From NCBI GenBank assembly GCA_034428455.1, contig DAOUHZ010000094.1, positions 1 to 31,670 of the forward strand: a stretch of 31,670 bases of DNA, written 5' to 3'. A program made the position numbers and the translations under genes. The stretch is from Bin87 sp034428455 (GTDB lineage: Bacteria; Chloroflexota; Dehalococcoidia; Lucifugimonadales; UBA3495). This document shows positions 7,688 through 15,734 of this stretch, piece after piece (positions within the stretch are counted from its first letter, which is position 1; every line of letters begins with the position of its first letter). The notes beneath the pieces were generated by a model, which saw only the letters and a list, made by a program, of their open reading frames with translations, was not told the origin of the DNA and ran no database searches.

Positions 7688-8761
7688 TTACCCCCGGAAC
7701 GTCCCGGTTACCGGCTGGTGTCCGGCGTTCTCCTCGTAGGGCTCTTCGCGGTAGAGCGCCATCTGCTTCATGATAGGTATGTCCTGGATGGAGAACAGGA
7801 CGGCCTCATCATCCGTGTCGTTGGCATGCTCGTGCCACACCCACGGCGGGACCACGAAAAAGTCGCCCTCGGTCCAGTCGAACCGCGTGCCGTCGATGAC
7901 GCTGTGGCCCTGGCCCTTGTACACTTGGTACACGGCGCAGCTGGTCTGACGATGCGCCCGGGTGGCAACGCCCGGCCGGATCATCTGCGCCCAGCAGGTC
8001 ATCGTCTTCAGCACCGGCCCGCCGGTCATCGGGTCGCTGAACTCCATGGCCACGTCGTCGAAGGGGCTGGCGTCCACCCGGGCCAGCTGCTGCAATGCCT
8101 CGTGGGTCTTGTCCCACTTGTAGTGCCACAGCGCCGAGTAGGGCGCGCTCGGCTCCTCCCACGCCGGCCGCAGCGCGCCGGAGGCGAACTTGCGCTCCGA
8201 CTCCGCTACCCCGACGATGGGCTGCTGGTCCTCGGGGTAGGCTTCGTAGAAGTTGGCCCGCAGGTAGCGCACCAGCGGCACGTCCAGCCCGTCCAGCCAG
8301 ACCATCGGCTCGTCGCCCTCGTTGTTGTGATCGTGCCACGTCCACGACGGCGTCAGCACCAGGTCGCCCGGCTCCATGTAGCACTTGTCGCCCTCAACAG
8401 TGGTATAGGCGCCCGTGCCCTTGAGCACCCACCGGATCGCCGTGGGCGTGTGCCGGTGCGCCGGCGCGTTCTCGCCAGGCAGCAGCAGTTGCAGCGCCGC
8501 CGTGATGGTGTGGGTCGTGCCGCGATCCAGGCCCGGCGTCGCCAGGCGCAGGGTGCGCCGCTCCACGTCCCGGTCGGGCGTCACCAGCTCGCCGCTCTTC
8601 ATCACCAGCGGCTCCACCTCGGTCCAGCGCCAGAGGTAGGGCTCCATTTCCGGCAGCGGCTGGCCCTCGCCCTGCAGCCAGCCCGGCTTGACCTGGATCC
8701 GGCCGGCGGTTTCGTAATACTGCTGCTCCTCTTGCGTATTCAAGCGTTCCCTCGTCGTCAC
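7688..8761 (-). CDS. Gentisate 1,2-dioxygenase-like bicupin protein
   Basis: A 357-residue protein with two cupin barrels. The first has PAHRHTPTAIRWVLKG with H102 and H104 and a later TWHDHNNE (H143, H145), the usual Fe(II) ligands. The second has AHRQTSCAVYQVYKG (H270) and WVWHEH (H310, H312). Bicupins of this type open aromatic rings of gentisate, salicylate or 1-hydroxy-2-naphthoate with O2; the exact substrate cannot be read. The start is GTG at 8761 with AGGAGG 8-13 bp upstream, a strong RBS. It stands alone on the minus strand, with no maleylpyruvate isomerase or hydrolase gene beside it. Confidence 0.85.
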   Translation of the reverse strand: MTTRERLNTQEEQQYYETAGRIQVKPGWLQGEGQPLPEMEPYLWRWTEVEPLVMKSGELVTPDRDVERRTLRLATPGLDRGTTHTITAALQLLLPGENAPAHRHTPTAIRWVLKGTGAYTTVEGDKCYMEPGDLVLTPSWTWHDHNNEGDEPMVWLDGLDVPLVRYLRANFYEAYPEDQQPIVGVAESERKFASGALRPAWEEPSAPYSALWHYKWDKTHEALQQLARVDASPFDDVAMEFSDPMTGGPVLKTMTCWAQMIRPGVATRAHRQTSCAVYQVYKGQGHSVIDGTRFDWTEGDFFVVPPWVWHEHANDTDDEAVLFSIQDIPIMKQMALYREEPYEENAGHQPVTGTFRG

Positions 8762-9087
8762 GTCGCTACCTCCTCGCCTCGGTTCCTCGCATGTATTGCC
8801 GCGATTGTAATCGTGATCGGGCGTGGTGTCATGCGCTGTCAGCCGTTGGGTGTTAGGGAAATGGCGGAACGCCCGTGCCGTCCCATGCTAACCCAAGATG
8901 ACGACCCGAACCTGAAGACGGACACCCACTCCGCCAGCAACAACACGCGCGGTGATACAATCGTAGATTGTTGATTGGGTGACTGCGGCACAAGCCAAGA
9001 ACACCGAGAGGTATTCTCCAATGCCCATCTGGGAAGACCAGCTTAAAGGGCGCATCGCGACCGGTATCAGCCGGAAAGGACGGCATT
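8762..9087. other. 326-bp intergenic region
   Basis: Separates the minus-strand dioxygenase from the plus-strand 9088 gene, so it should hold both promoters. The dioxygenase RBS (AGGAGG on the minus strand) is at about 8769-8774. A 27-codon plus-strand frame at 9021-9104, preceded by GAGAGG and beginning MPIWEDQLKG, overlaps the start of the 9088 gene. It could be a leader peptide or a relic, but support is weak. Nothing else was recognised. Confidence 0.3.
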
Positions 9088-9444
9088 ATGAATCAGCAAC
9101 CTGAAGCGCGTGGCTTGCGGGAGGAATTTGTGGCCGAGGCGGTGCACATCGAACCCATCGACCGCAAACGTTTCCAGGAATTGGCTGACCGGTGGCAAGA
9201 GGAAACTGTCTTCCTATCGAACTCGGCCCGTATAAATGCGCACCCCGCCCTCCAGGAAATCATCAGCATGGGACAGCCGGTGGTGCCACTGGTTCTGGAG
9301 CGAATGCGTTCCCAGGGAGGCCATTGGTTTGAAGCGCTGCGACAGATAACCGGAGCCAGGCCCGTGCCGCCGGAAAGCCGTGGGCGAATTAAAGGAATGA
9401 CCCAGGCGTGGCTGGATTGGGGCGAGAGGAATGGATACGTCTAG
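9088..9444 (+). CDS. Conserved hypothetical protein, 118 residues
   Basis: Starts MNQQPEARG, with AAGGA about 8 bp upstream of the ATG at 9088. The middle (about 30-115) has a recognisable pattern: RFQELADRWQEETVFLSN, then HPALQEIISMGQPVVPLVLERM, WFEALRQITG and a C-terminal WLDWGERNGY. I have seen this pattern in small orphan proteins of cyanobacteria and Chloroflexota, sometimes beside nuclease-like or toxin-antitoxin genes, but no function is known to me. It is soluble, helical and has no catalytic motif. The neighbouring carboxymuconolactone-decarboxylase gene is 111 bp downstream with its own RBS, so the two need not be linked. Confidence 0.75.
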   Translation: MNQQPEARGLREEFVAEAVHIEPIDRKRFQELADRWQEETVFLSNSARINAHPALQEIISMGQPVVPLVLERMRSQGGHWFEALRQITGARPVPPESRGRIKGMTQAWLDWGERNGYV

Positions 9445-9555
9445 GTGGATGACATGGCTCAATGTGTCATTCCCCTACCTTCGCAGAAGTTGGGCATTGG
9501 ACGGTGTTACAATCGGCCGCAGACCCCAAATCTCATTTCCCATCCGAGGAGAATC

Positions 9556-10116
9556 ATGGCCAGACTGCCCGTAGTAACCCGAGACATGGTGCCCACAGAA
9601 TTCCACGATGCCTTCGACGAACTGACCAGGCCCACCGGCGGCACCATCACCGGCGGCCCCTATTCCATCGCCATCAACAGCCCCGAGATGGCCCGGCGGC
9701 GCAGCAGCCTCACCGGCTATCTGCGCTTCGAGAGCACCTTTTCAAAGCGCATCCAGGAGTTGGCGATCCTGGTTACCGCCCGGAATTTCGACTGCCCCTA
9801 CATCTGGAACGCCCACGCGCCGGCGGCCCGCCGCGAGGGTGTCAGCGACGCCCTGGTCAACGCCATCCGGGATCGGCAGCCCCTGCCCAACATGACCGCG
9901 GACGAGCAGGCAATCGTCAACTTCTGCAACGAGTTCTACGCCAACCACCGCGTGTCCGCCTCCACCTTCCAGATCGCCCTGGAGCAGTTCGGCGCCCAGC
10001 ACCTGGTGGAGATCACCGCGCTGATGGGCAACTACGCCCAGACCGCCTTCTTCCTCAACGCCTTCGAGGTCGAGCTTCCCGCCGACCGCACCGAACCCGT
10101 GCTGCCCGTGTCCTGA
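9556..10116 (+). CDS. Carboxymuconolactone decarboxylase family protein
   Basis: 186 residues from ATG at 9556 with GAGGAG about 5 bp upstream; a longer open frame from 9445 lacks this RBS. The AhpD-like fold is indicated by RIQELAILVTARNFDCPYIWNAH (65-87) and the downstream ALMGNYAQTAFFLNAFEVE. It has C80 and H87 in the 'C-x-x-x-W-x-x-H' arrangement common in the family, but no CxxC redox pair, so it is unlikely to be a peroxidase of the AhpD type. Proteins of this kind act on gamma-carboxymuconolactone or related ring-cleavage products, or have unknown roles. Aromatic catabolism fits the nearby bicupin gene, but the two are not adjacent. The substrate is unknown. Confidence 0.85.
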   Translation: MARLPVVTRDMVPTEFHDAFDELTRPTGGTITGGPYSIAINSPEMARRRSSLTGYLRFESTFSKRIQELAILVTARNFDCPYIWNAHAPAARREGVSDALVNAIRDRQPLPNMTADEQAIVNFCNEFYANHRVSASTFQIALEQFGAQHLVEITALMGNYAQTAFFLNAFEVELPADRTEPVLPVS

Positions 10117-10187
10117 CCTTGTCGTGCATAACGGTGACGCTCCGGGCGTCATGCTAGCGCAACGGGACAGTCTCGTCTCTTCCCGGA

Positions 10188-10280
10188 TGTCATTGCGAGC
10201 TCAGCGTGGCGATCTCGTTGGGGCAGGGAACGTTGCCGCGGGAACGAGATCGCCACGTCGCTGCGCTCCTCGCGATGACA
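10188..10280. repeat. 93-bp palindromic repeat, copy 2 of 3
   Basis: Same ends and length as the copy at 7575-7667: TGTCATTGCGAG at the left and CTCGCGATGACA at the right, with inner GATCTCGTT...AACGAGATC arms that are perfect here. It lies between the 10116 stop and the 10312 start, so it is transcribed if those genes are co-transcribed. Confidence 0.85.
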
Positions 10281-10311
10281 GCCAGGTTATGGGCCGCAGC
10301 CTCCTTGGATC

Positions 10312-11184
10312 ATGCGCGTCCTGATCATCGGCGCCAGCGGGTTTATCGGCCGGTACGTGTCTCGCCGTCTGGTGAGCGCCGCCGGCCATGTGGTCTTCAG
10401 CACCTATAGCTCCCGCCCGCCGGTCGACGACGGCGCGTCCTGGCATCGCCTGGAAATCGCCGATGATACGCAACTGGACGCGCTTTTCGGCGCGACGCAG
10501 CCCGAGGCGGTGGTCCATCTCGCCGCCATGGCCGACGTGGGCGCGGCTGAGCGCAACCCCGAGGCCGCCGCGGTGGTGAACGCGACGGCCACCGAGACCA
10601 TCGCCCGCCTCTGCCAACGCCACGATGCGCGGCTCGTGTTCGTGTCCACGGAGTACGTCTTCGAGGGCTTGAACGGGCCGTACCGCGAGAACGACCCGCC
10701 TTCACCCAACACTCAGTACGGCCGGACCAAGTTCGAAGCTGAGCAGGCGGTCGCGGCCCTGGCGTACAGTTGGAGCATCCTCCGCACCAGCATCGTCTAC
10801 GGTTGGCCGGCTCCGGGACGCCGCAACTTCGTTCCGTGGCTGGTCCAACGGCTCCGCAATGGCGAGGCGTACCACGGGCCGACCAACGTGTACCGGTCGC
10901 CGGTCTACGTCGAACACCTAGTCGATGGCATCGAACGACTGGTCGAGGTGGAGGACACTGGCATCCATCACGTTGCCGGATCCGACTGGGTCACCATGTA
11001 CGATTTCGCGGTCGCCGTTGCCGAGAAGTTCGGGTTGGACACGAGCTTGGTGATCCCGGTGCCCGAATCGACGGACGACCGGCTGGGCCTGGATTGCGCG
11101 CGCACGATGGCCGGCTTGGGTCTCCCGCATCCTGGGCTTGATGAAGGTCTCGCCGCCATGAGAGCCGCCGCTCCGTCCATGTAA
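10312..11184 (+). CDS. NAD(P)-dependent epimerase/reductase (RmlD-like extended SDR)
   Basis: A 290-residue extended short-chain dehydrogenase. The Rossmann nucleotide site is MRVLIIGASGFIGRYV, with GASGFIG at 7-13. VVHLAAMADV (67-76) and the catalytic triad follow: S112/T113 in VSTEYVFEG and Y136/K140 in YGRTK. It most resembles RmlD-type dTDP-4-dehydrorhamnose reductases and related sugar-nucleotide reductases. No other nucleotide-sugar genes are beside it, so the substrate remains open. It follows repeat copy 2 by 31 bp and converges with the MFS gene (18-bp gap between stops). Confidence 0.85.
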   Translation: MRVLIIGASGFIGRYVSRRLVSAAGHVVFSTYSSRPPVDDGASWHRLEIADDTQLDALFGATQPEAVVHLAAMADVGAAERNPEAAAVVNATATETIARLCQRHDARLVFVSTEYVFEGLNGPYRENDPPSPNTQYGRTKFEAEQAVAALAYSWSILRTSIVYGWPAPGRRNFVPWLVQRLRNGEAYHGPTNVYRSPVYVEHLVDGIERLVEVEDTGIHHVAGSDWVTMYDFAVAVAEKFGLDTSLVIPVPESTDDRLGLDCARTMAGLGLPHPGLDEGLAAMRAAAPSM

Positions 11185-11201
11185 CACTTCTCGGCTACCG
11201 C

Positions 11202-12437
11202 TCATGCTCGCGGACGCCTGGCCGCTGCCAGGAGGATGGCCGCAGCAACGGCCACAGCCGCCAGCGCCAGGAAAGCGCCCTGGTAGCTGCCCGTCCGGTC
11301 GTACACCACCGCCGAAGCCAGCGGGCCTACGGCGAAACCGACCACCTGCGCCGCCCGGCTCACGCCGAAGATGCTGCCCAGCGAACCCCTGCCGTAGTAG
11401 TCCGCCCACATTATCGGCGCCAGCGTGTTGATGCCCGCGCCCACGATGCCCTGGAGCACTGCGAACAGGTACGTCTGAAGTAGGTTGTCCGCTCCCATCA
11501 GCACCCACATGCTGACCGCACTCAGCAGGTAGGCGAGGACCAGCAGCAGTTTGGACGACGCCCGTTCCGCCATCAGACCGCAAGCCAACGCGGCCAGCGC
11601 GCCTGAAATCGACATTACGCTTATCGCGCCCACCGCCGCGCCGGCGCTGAGGCCCTGCTGCGTCAGGTGCGGCATCAGGTGCAGCCCGATGCCGGAGGTG
11701 GCAGTCGCCACCAGGAACAGGGACACCAATATCTGCCAGAATGACCGTGTCCGCAATACGGTCGAGAGACCAACGTCTCGGTCCAGGCGGGACGCTTCGG
11801 AACTGTCGGGCGGGGAAGATATTCCATCGCCGTCCACACCCAGGCCCAGGTCTTCCGGTTGTCGCCGCACCAGCAGCAGCGCGGGAAGGGCGCCGACCAC
11901 CAGCATCACCACCGCCAGCATCACCCACGCCGCCCGCCAATCCCAGGCTGAGATGACCAGTTGCACCAGCGGCGCCATGACGATCACCCCGCCGGCATTG
12001 CCCAGCGTCACCAGACCCGTGGCTCGCCCGCGGAACCGGGCGAACCACTTGCCAGCGGTCACCGCTGCGCTCACCTGTATCAACCCCTGGTCGGCGATGC
12101 GCACGACGGTGAACGCTACGTAGAACCCCGCCAGAGCCTGCGCGCCGGCCAGGTACAGGCAGCCGGCCACCACGATCAGCCCCCCGGCCACCAGCGTTAC
12201 CCGCGCTCCGAAACGATCCACGGCCCGCCCTGTGAATGGAGCCAACCCCGCGCCCAACACCGCTCCCAGGCTGGTGGCGCCGGCCACCTCGGTCCGGTTC
12301 CAGCCAAACTCCTGGCTCATGGGGACCACGAACACCGTGAGGATGCTGATGGCCGTGGCCGCGTTGGCAAAAGACATGCCGGACGCGGCGGCGACCACCC
12401 ACCAGCCGTAGTAGATCCTTCTGGGCAAGATGTTCAT
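11202..12437 (-). CDS. MFS transporter
   Basis: A 411-residue membrane protein starting MNILPRRIYYGWWVVAAA at ATG 12437. The open frame extends 41 codons further, but those codons run into the palindromic repeat at 12504-12596, so the shorter start is preferred. The sequence shows about 12 hydrophobic segments with the central loop near residues 190-215 (PEDLGLGVDGDGISSPPD). The IYYGWWVV start and EFGWNRTEV region are typical of the oxalate/formate-antiporter-like and monocarboxylate-type MFS groups. The substrate is unknown, probably a small organic anion. It is expressed alone from the region shared with the VOC gene at 12719. Confidence 0.9.
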   Translation of the reverse strand: MNILPRRIYYGWWVVAAASGMSFANAATAISILTVFVVPMSQEFGWNRTEVAGATSLGAVLGAGLAPFTGRAVDRFGARVTLVAGGLIVVAGCLYLAGAQALAGFYVAFTVVRIADQGLIQVSAAVTAGKWFARFRGRATGLVTLGNAGGVIVMAPLVQLVISAWDWRAAWVMLAVVMLVVGALPALLLVRRQPEDLGLGVDGDGISSPPDSSEASRLDRDVGLSTVLRTRSFWQILVSLFLVATATSGIGLHLMPHLTQQGLSAGAAVGAISVMSISGALAALACGLMAERASSKLLLVLAYLLSAVSMWVLMGADNLLQTYLFAVLQGIVGAGINTLAPIMWADYYGRGSLGSIFGVSRAAQVVGFAVGPLASAVVYDRTGSYQGAFLALAAVAVAAAILLAAARRPRA

Positions 12438-12503
12438 GCGGCGGTACAGCAATCCAGCATTTCCATTTACGCGAGCCACCCGTTGGGCTGACGCATCCCA
12501 CTT

Positions 12504-12596
12504 TGTCATTGCGAGCGCAGCGTGGCAATCTCGTTGCGGCCAGGGCCGTCGCCATATCAACGGGATTGCCGCGTCGCTGCGCTCCTCGCGATGACC
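12504..12596. repeat. 93-bp palindromic repeat, copy 3 of 3
   Basis: Begins TGTCATTGCGAG and ends CTCGCGATGACC, one base off the perfect inverted end. The inner arms are less well conserved than in copies 1 and 2. It sits in the gap between the MFS start (12437) and the divergent VOC gene (12719), where both promoters must lie. Confidence 0.85.
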
Positions 12597-12718
12597 GTGG
12601 GTAGCGGAGGCGCCATCGGCACTAGCCCCTCGGACGCAAAAATGGTATCGTTGCTCTTACCTGTTTGAGGGGAGAAACCGTCAGACCTACCGGCGGAAAT
12701 CCAACGTGGAGGGTTGAA

Positions 12719-13144
12719 ATGCCTCAGATCAAACACATCGCAATCGCAACCAACGACGCGGAAAAGACAGCCAAGTTCTACCAGGAAGTTTTTGGCCTTC
12801 GCGAGGTTGCCAAGCTGCAGAGCGACAACGCCAACGGCTACATGCTCAGTGACGGGAACGTCAACATGGCCATCCTGGACTTCCAGAACGACACCGTAGC
12901 CGGGGAGCGCGGCAAGGAGTGGGAGGGTATCCACCACATCGGCTTCGAGGTCGAGAGCCTCGAAGAAACCGAGGCGCGCCTGTCCGCCGCCAACTCCCAG
13001 CCCATGGACGAGGTTAACCACGCCCTGCACGCCGGCATGACCGGCCCGCGCACGCAGAACGTGGAGACCAAATACGAGGGCCCCAACGGCGAAATGATCG
13101 ACGTTTCGGAAACCGGCTGGGTGGGCACCCGTGGTCTTGACTAA
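12719..13144 (+). CDS. VOC (glyoxalase/dioxygenase) family protein
   Basis: 141 residues, from ATG 12719 with GGAGGG 6-11 bp upstream; the longer frame from 12665 is unlikely. It has two beta-alpha-beta-beta-beta halves: KHIAIATNDAEKTAKFYQEV (about 5-24), typical of the fold with the first metal ligand H6, and IHHIGFEVESLEETEARL (about 75-92) with the second His. GPNGEMIDVSE near the end supplies the final Glu ligand. VOC proteins include glyoxalases, epimerases and ring-cleavage dioxygenases; the specific activity is not evident. Confidence 0.88.
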   Translation: MPQIKHIAIATNDAEKTAKFYQEVFGLREVAKLQSDNANGYMLSDGNVNMAILDFQNDTVAGERGKEWEGIHHIGFEVESLEETEARLSAANSQPMDEVNHALHAGMTGPRTQNVETKYEGPNGEMIDVSETGWVGTRGLD

Positions 13145-13189
13145 ATCGGAAGCTGAATAACTCTTCCGGCTCCGACTGTCGAATGAGGA

Positions 13190-13211
13190 GGGCGATGCAC
13201 TCGCATCGCCC
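13190..13211 (+). promoter_or_regulatory. Perfect 9-bp hairpin in the leader of the 13221 gene
   Basis: GGGCGATGC (13190-13198) and GCATCGCCC (13203-13211) pair perfectly around the loop ACTC. The hairpin ends 9 bp before the GTG start, and the RBS-like GGAG (13213-13216) follows at once. No T-run follows, so it is not a standard terminator of the VOC gene. It may stabilise the transcript or tune translation initiation. Confidence 0.55.
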
Positions 13212-13220
13212 TGGAGTATT

Positions 13221-13697
13221 GTGAACACTACACCGCGACAGCTGACTTGCTACATCAAGAAAACCCAGGCCAACCCCGAGACATGGGAAGGATTCTGTGT
13301 CGAAGTGGATATTCCTGCCATCGGGGATACTTACGAAGAAGTCGTTGGGAAGATGCACCAGCGTCTGGGGAACTATATCGATTTCATCCATGATCGCCAG
13401 CCCGATGACGAGCAGATGTTGATGTTCCGCCCAATGCCTGGCGGCCAGGTGTGGAAGCTGAAATTTGAAGAGCGCTTCCTGCAGCGTCTGCCGTTTTCCA
13501 ATCGTCAGATTCGCAAAACCTACGTCAGCACCGAGAAGGGCATCCCCCCACAATTGGATCCCACCCATACGGAACTGTGCTTCAATTGCCGGAAATACCG
13601 GAGCGTAAACCAGTTCGAGGTGTTCCACGAACCTAATTCCGCCTACGTGTGGTACGACAAGACCTGCGACGTGTGCAAAGACGCCGGACTCGCCTGA
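13221..13697 (+). CDS. HicB-like domain with C-terminal zinc ribbon, unknown function
   Basis: 158 residues from a GTG start, 9 bp after a perfect hairpin. The N-terminal part (about 8-56) has WEGFCVEVDIPAIGDTYEEVV and KMHQRLGNYIDFI, which resembles the HicB antitoxin-like fold (a strand ending in a P-x-x-x-G-D-T turn, then a helix). The C-terminus has two Cys pairs, C120-x-x-C123 and C149-x-x-C152, arranged like a four-Cys zinc ribbon. No HicA-like toxin is adjacent, so it is probably not a normal antitoxin. A strong terminator follows at 13727. The function is unknown. Confidence 0.7.
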   Translation: MNTTPRQLTCYIKKTQANPETWEGFCVEVDIPAIGDTYEEVVGKMHQRLGNYIDFIHDRQPDDEQMLMFRPMPGGQVWKLKFEERFLQRLPFSNRQIRKTYVSTEKGIPPQLDPTHTELCFNCRKYRSVNQFEVFHEPNSAYVWYDKTCDVCKDAGLA

Positions 13698-13726
13698 ACG
13701 TCGTCACGGCAAAAGCGGAAAGAATG

Positions 13727-13758
13727 ACCGCCCCACATCGGTGGGGCGGTTTTATTTT
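13727..13758 (+). terminator. Rho-independent terminator
   Basis: Stem ACCGCCCCAC (13727-13736) with GTGGGGCGGT (13741-13750) around the loop ATCG, followed by a T-rich tail TTTATTTT. It ends the transcript of the 13221 gene. The 13810 gene on the opposite strand converges on it. Confidence 0.9.
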
Positions 13759-13809
13759 GGCCGCTCCCGGCGCCAACCCAGAGCGGATGGCCCGCGGTCG
13801 GTGAAGGCG

Positions 13810-14229
13810 TTACGCCGGCCGAAACACCAGGCCGGGCTCGTCCGGGTCAATCTCGGACAGGTCGATTTCCAGTGCCATGCCGGTCCGGATGTTCTGCGGG
13901 TTGGCCGCGTCCACGCCGGCGATCCGCGCGGAGATGCGTGGCCCTTCCTCCAGCGTGACGATGCCAGTGCAGTACGGGTTGTTGCGACCGAAGCCCTTGG
14001 CCTCCAGGGAGGCCGGCGCGACCGATATGCAGGTGAACGTGCTCAGCGTGGCGCGGCCGCTGAATTCGTGCCACTCCATGTCTCGGCTGTGGCTCACGGG
14101 GTCGATGGGCCGCGCCTCGGCATAAACGTTGCCGTTTTCGCGGCAACGGACGCCCATGAACCGACCCTCTTGCAGGAAAGCGTAGAAAGATGCCGCGTTG
14201 AACGGGCGAGATTCCGCGTCCGTAGTCAT
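13810..14229 (-). CDS. DUF35 OB-fold protein, partner of the thiolase
   Basis: 139 residues. DUF35 proteins pair with SCPx-type thiolases to form acyl-CoA condensing or cleaving complexes: an N-terminal rubredoxin-like zinc ribbon followed by an OB fold. Here the gene lies 11 bp downstream of the thiolase gene on the same strand, the usual arrangement. The OB-fold part is clear (ATLSTFTCISVAPASLEAKG, then TGIVTLEEGPRISARIAGVD at about 88-107). The zinc-ribbon part is degenerate: the N-terminal region has one Cys (C29) where four are usual (the segment GVRCRENGNVYAEARPIDP lacks the other three). The protein may therefore not bind zinc, although it keeps the rest of the fold. Confidence 0.82.
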   Translation of the reverse strand: MTTDAESRPFNAASFYAFLQEGRFMGVRCRENGNVYAEARPIDPVSHSRDMEWHEFSGRATLSTFTCISVAPASLEAKGFGRNNPYCTGIVTLEEGPRISARIAGVDAANPQNIRTGMALEIDLSEIDPDEPGLVFRPA

Positions 14230-14240
14230 CCGGGATCCTC

Positions 14241-15515
14241 CTAGCCGCGCTGCAACACGTTGACGACGCAGGTGCCGCCGGTACCGCCCACGTTGTGCGT
14301 CAGCCCGAACTCCAGGTTGGAATCGCCCAGTTGCCGGTCTCCGGCCTCGCCGCGCAGCTGTTTGTACACCTCGATGACCTGCGCCACGCCGCTGGCGCCG
14401 ACGGGGTGGCCCTTGGCCTTCAGGCCGCCGCTGGTGTTGATGGGGCGGTCGCCGGTGCGGGCGGTGCGCCCTTCGTCCACGGCGTGGGGGCCTTCGCCCG
14501 GGGCGAAGAAGCCCAGGTCCTCGCTGGCGACAATCTCGGCGATGGTGAAACAGTCGTGGACCTCGGCGACGCCAACCTGTTCGGGTCCGATGCCGGCCAT
14601 CTCGTAAGCCTGGGCCGAGGCGATCTTCGCCGCTGACAGGGAGGTCAGCTCCTCAGCGTCGTGCAGTGGGCGGCCGGTGGCCTGCCCGATGCCGGCGATG
14701 TGCACCGGCTTGTCGGTGAACTGGTTGGCCAGTTCGCTGGCAACCAGCAGCACGCAGGACGCGCCGTCGGTGATCGGCGCGCAGTCGTAGAGGCGCAGGG
14801 GCCAGGCGATCCACGGGTTGGCCCGCGCGTCGTTCAGGAAGTCCAGCTCGTCTTCCCAGTCGGGAACGGGTTCGCCGCGCTGTTCGGCCCTGGCCTTCCT
14901 CCGATCCATCATGTCCCTGACGGTTACCTGGAATTGGGCCTTGGGGTTCAGTTTGCCGTTCTCGTGGTTCTTGACCCCCACCTTGAGCAGGTGGTTCAGG
15001 TTGGTTTCGTAACGATCCATGTGCGCCTTGGCAATGGCGCCGAAGATGCCGGGGAAAGTGAGGCCGGCAGGAACCTCGTACAGCCCGTCCGCAGCGGAGG
15101 CCAGCACGTCGGTAACGCCCTCGGTCGGCAGCGAGGTCATCTTTTCCACGCCGCCCACCAGAACCACGTCGTACATGCCGCTGGCAATCGCCATAACCCC
15201 CTCGCGGAGGGCGCTGCCGCTGCTGGCGCAGGCGTTCTCCACGCGGGTTATCGGCGTGGGCGTCATGCCCAGCCAGTCGGCCATGATGGGCGCCGTGTGG
15301 CCCTGATGCTCGAACAGGTCGGCGGAGTAGTTGCCCAGGTAGCCGGCCTCGATGTCCTGGGCCGAAATGCCCGTATCGATGTTTTCCTGCATGTCCTGGA
15401 ATGCTTCGACGAACAGGTCGCGGCTGGTCTTGTCGGGATAGGCCCCGAACTGGGACAGACCGGCGCCGACGATGGACACCGGGCGGGCCAGGCGACGGGA
15501 ACGGGTGGTAGCCAT
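14241..15515 (-). CDS. SCPx-type thiolase (acetyl-CoA acyltransferase-like)
   Basis: A 424-residue thiolase with the family catalytic set: nucleophile C96 in VENACASSGSAL, H320 in VHDCFTIAE (the SCPx/lipid-transfer subtype signature), H370 in AKGHPVGASG, and C416 in GGTGGTC. It catalyses reversible thiolytic cleavage of 3-ketoacyl-CoA or condensation. The subtype and the adjacent DUF35 gene point to side-chain degradation of branched or sterol-like acyl-CoA, by analogy with actinobacterial and archaeal systems; the substrate is not visible. The start MATTRSRRLARPVSIVG is consistent. It forms an operon with the DUF35 gene (11 bp apart). Confidence 0.92.
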   Translation of the reverse strand: MATTRSRRLARPVSIVGAGLSQFGAYPDKTSRDLFVEAFQDMQENIDTGISAQDIEAGYLGNYSADLFEHQGHTAPIMADWLGMTPTPITRVENACASSGSALREGVMAIASGMYDVVLVGGVEKMTSLPTEGVTDVLASAADGLYEVPAGLTFPGIFGAIAKAHMDRYETNLNHLLKVGVKNHENGKLNPKAQFQVTVRDMMDRRKARAEQRGEPVPDWEDELDFLNDARANPWIAWPLRLYDCAPITDGASCVLLVASELANQFTDKPVHIAGIGQATGRPLHDAEELTSLSAAKIASAQAYEMAGIGPEQVGVAEVHDCFTIAEIVASEDLGFFAPGEGPHAVDEGRTARTGDRPINTSGGLKAKGHPVGASGVAQVIEVYKQLRGEAGDRQLGDSNLEFGLTHNVGGTGGTCVVNVLQRG

Positions 15516-15548
15516 TAGAAGTTGCTCCTCACGTGCGGTTGCGGTGCG

Positions 15549-15734
15549 TCATCCTACACCAAAAGTTCCCAGCAGTACCAGCAGGGTTGCCAGCCAGGGC
15601 AGGTAGGCGTTCATGGCCACCGTGCGCCAATTTTCGTCTTTGGCGGCCCGGCGCAGCAGGACGTAGGGCGCGATTGAGGCTAACGACAGGAAGATAGCCG
15701 ACCAAAAAGCGCCTACCGTATCTAATGCGCTCAC
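15549..15734 (-). CDS. Small membrane protein, 61 residues
   Basis: Starts with GTG at 15734, overlapping the TGA of the upstream small gene by 4 bp (GTGA), so translation is coupled. Two hydrophobic segments: TVGAFWSAIFLSLASIAPYV (about 6-25) and YLPWLATLLVLLGTFGVG (44-61), with RRAAKDENWR between them, indicating a two-pass membrane hairpin. No family is recognised. The stop is 33 bp before the thiolase start, on the same strand. Confidence 0.6.
   Translation of the reverse strand: MSALDTVGAFWSAIFLSLASIAPYVLLRRAAKDENWRTVAMNAYLPWLATLLVLLGTFGVG

Noticed and set aside
7580..8974. Long plus-strand frame opposite the bicupin gene
   Set aside because: It is the GC-rich antisense shadow of a well-conserved dioxygenase.
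12438..12560. Upstream extension of the MFS gene by 41 codons
   Set aside because: It runs through the 93-bp palindrome and lacks family similarity; MNILPRRIYYGWW at 12437 is the normal start.
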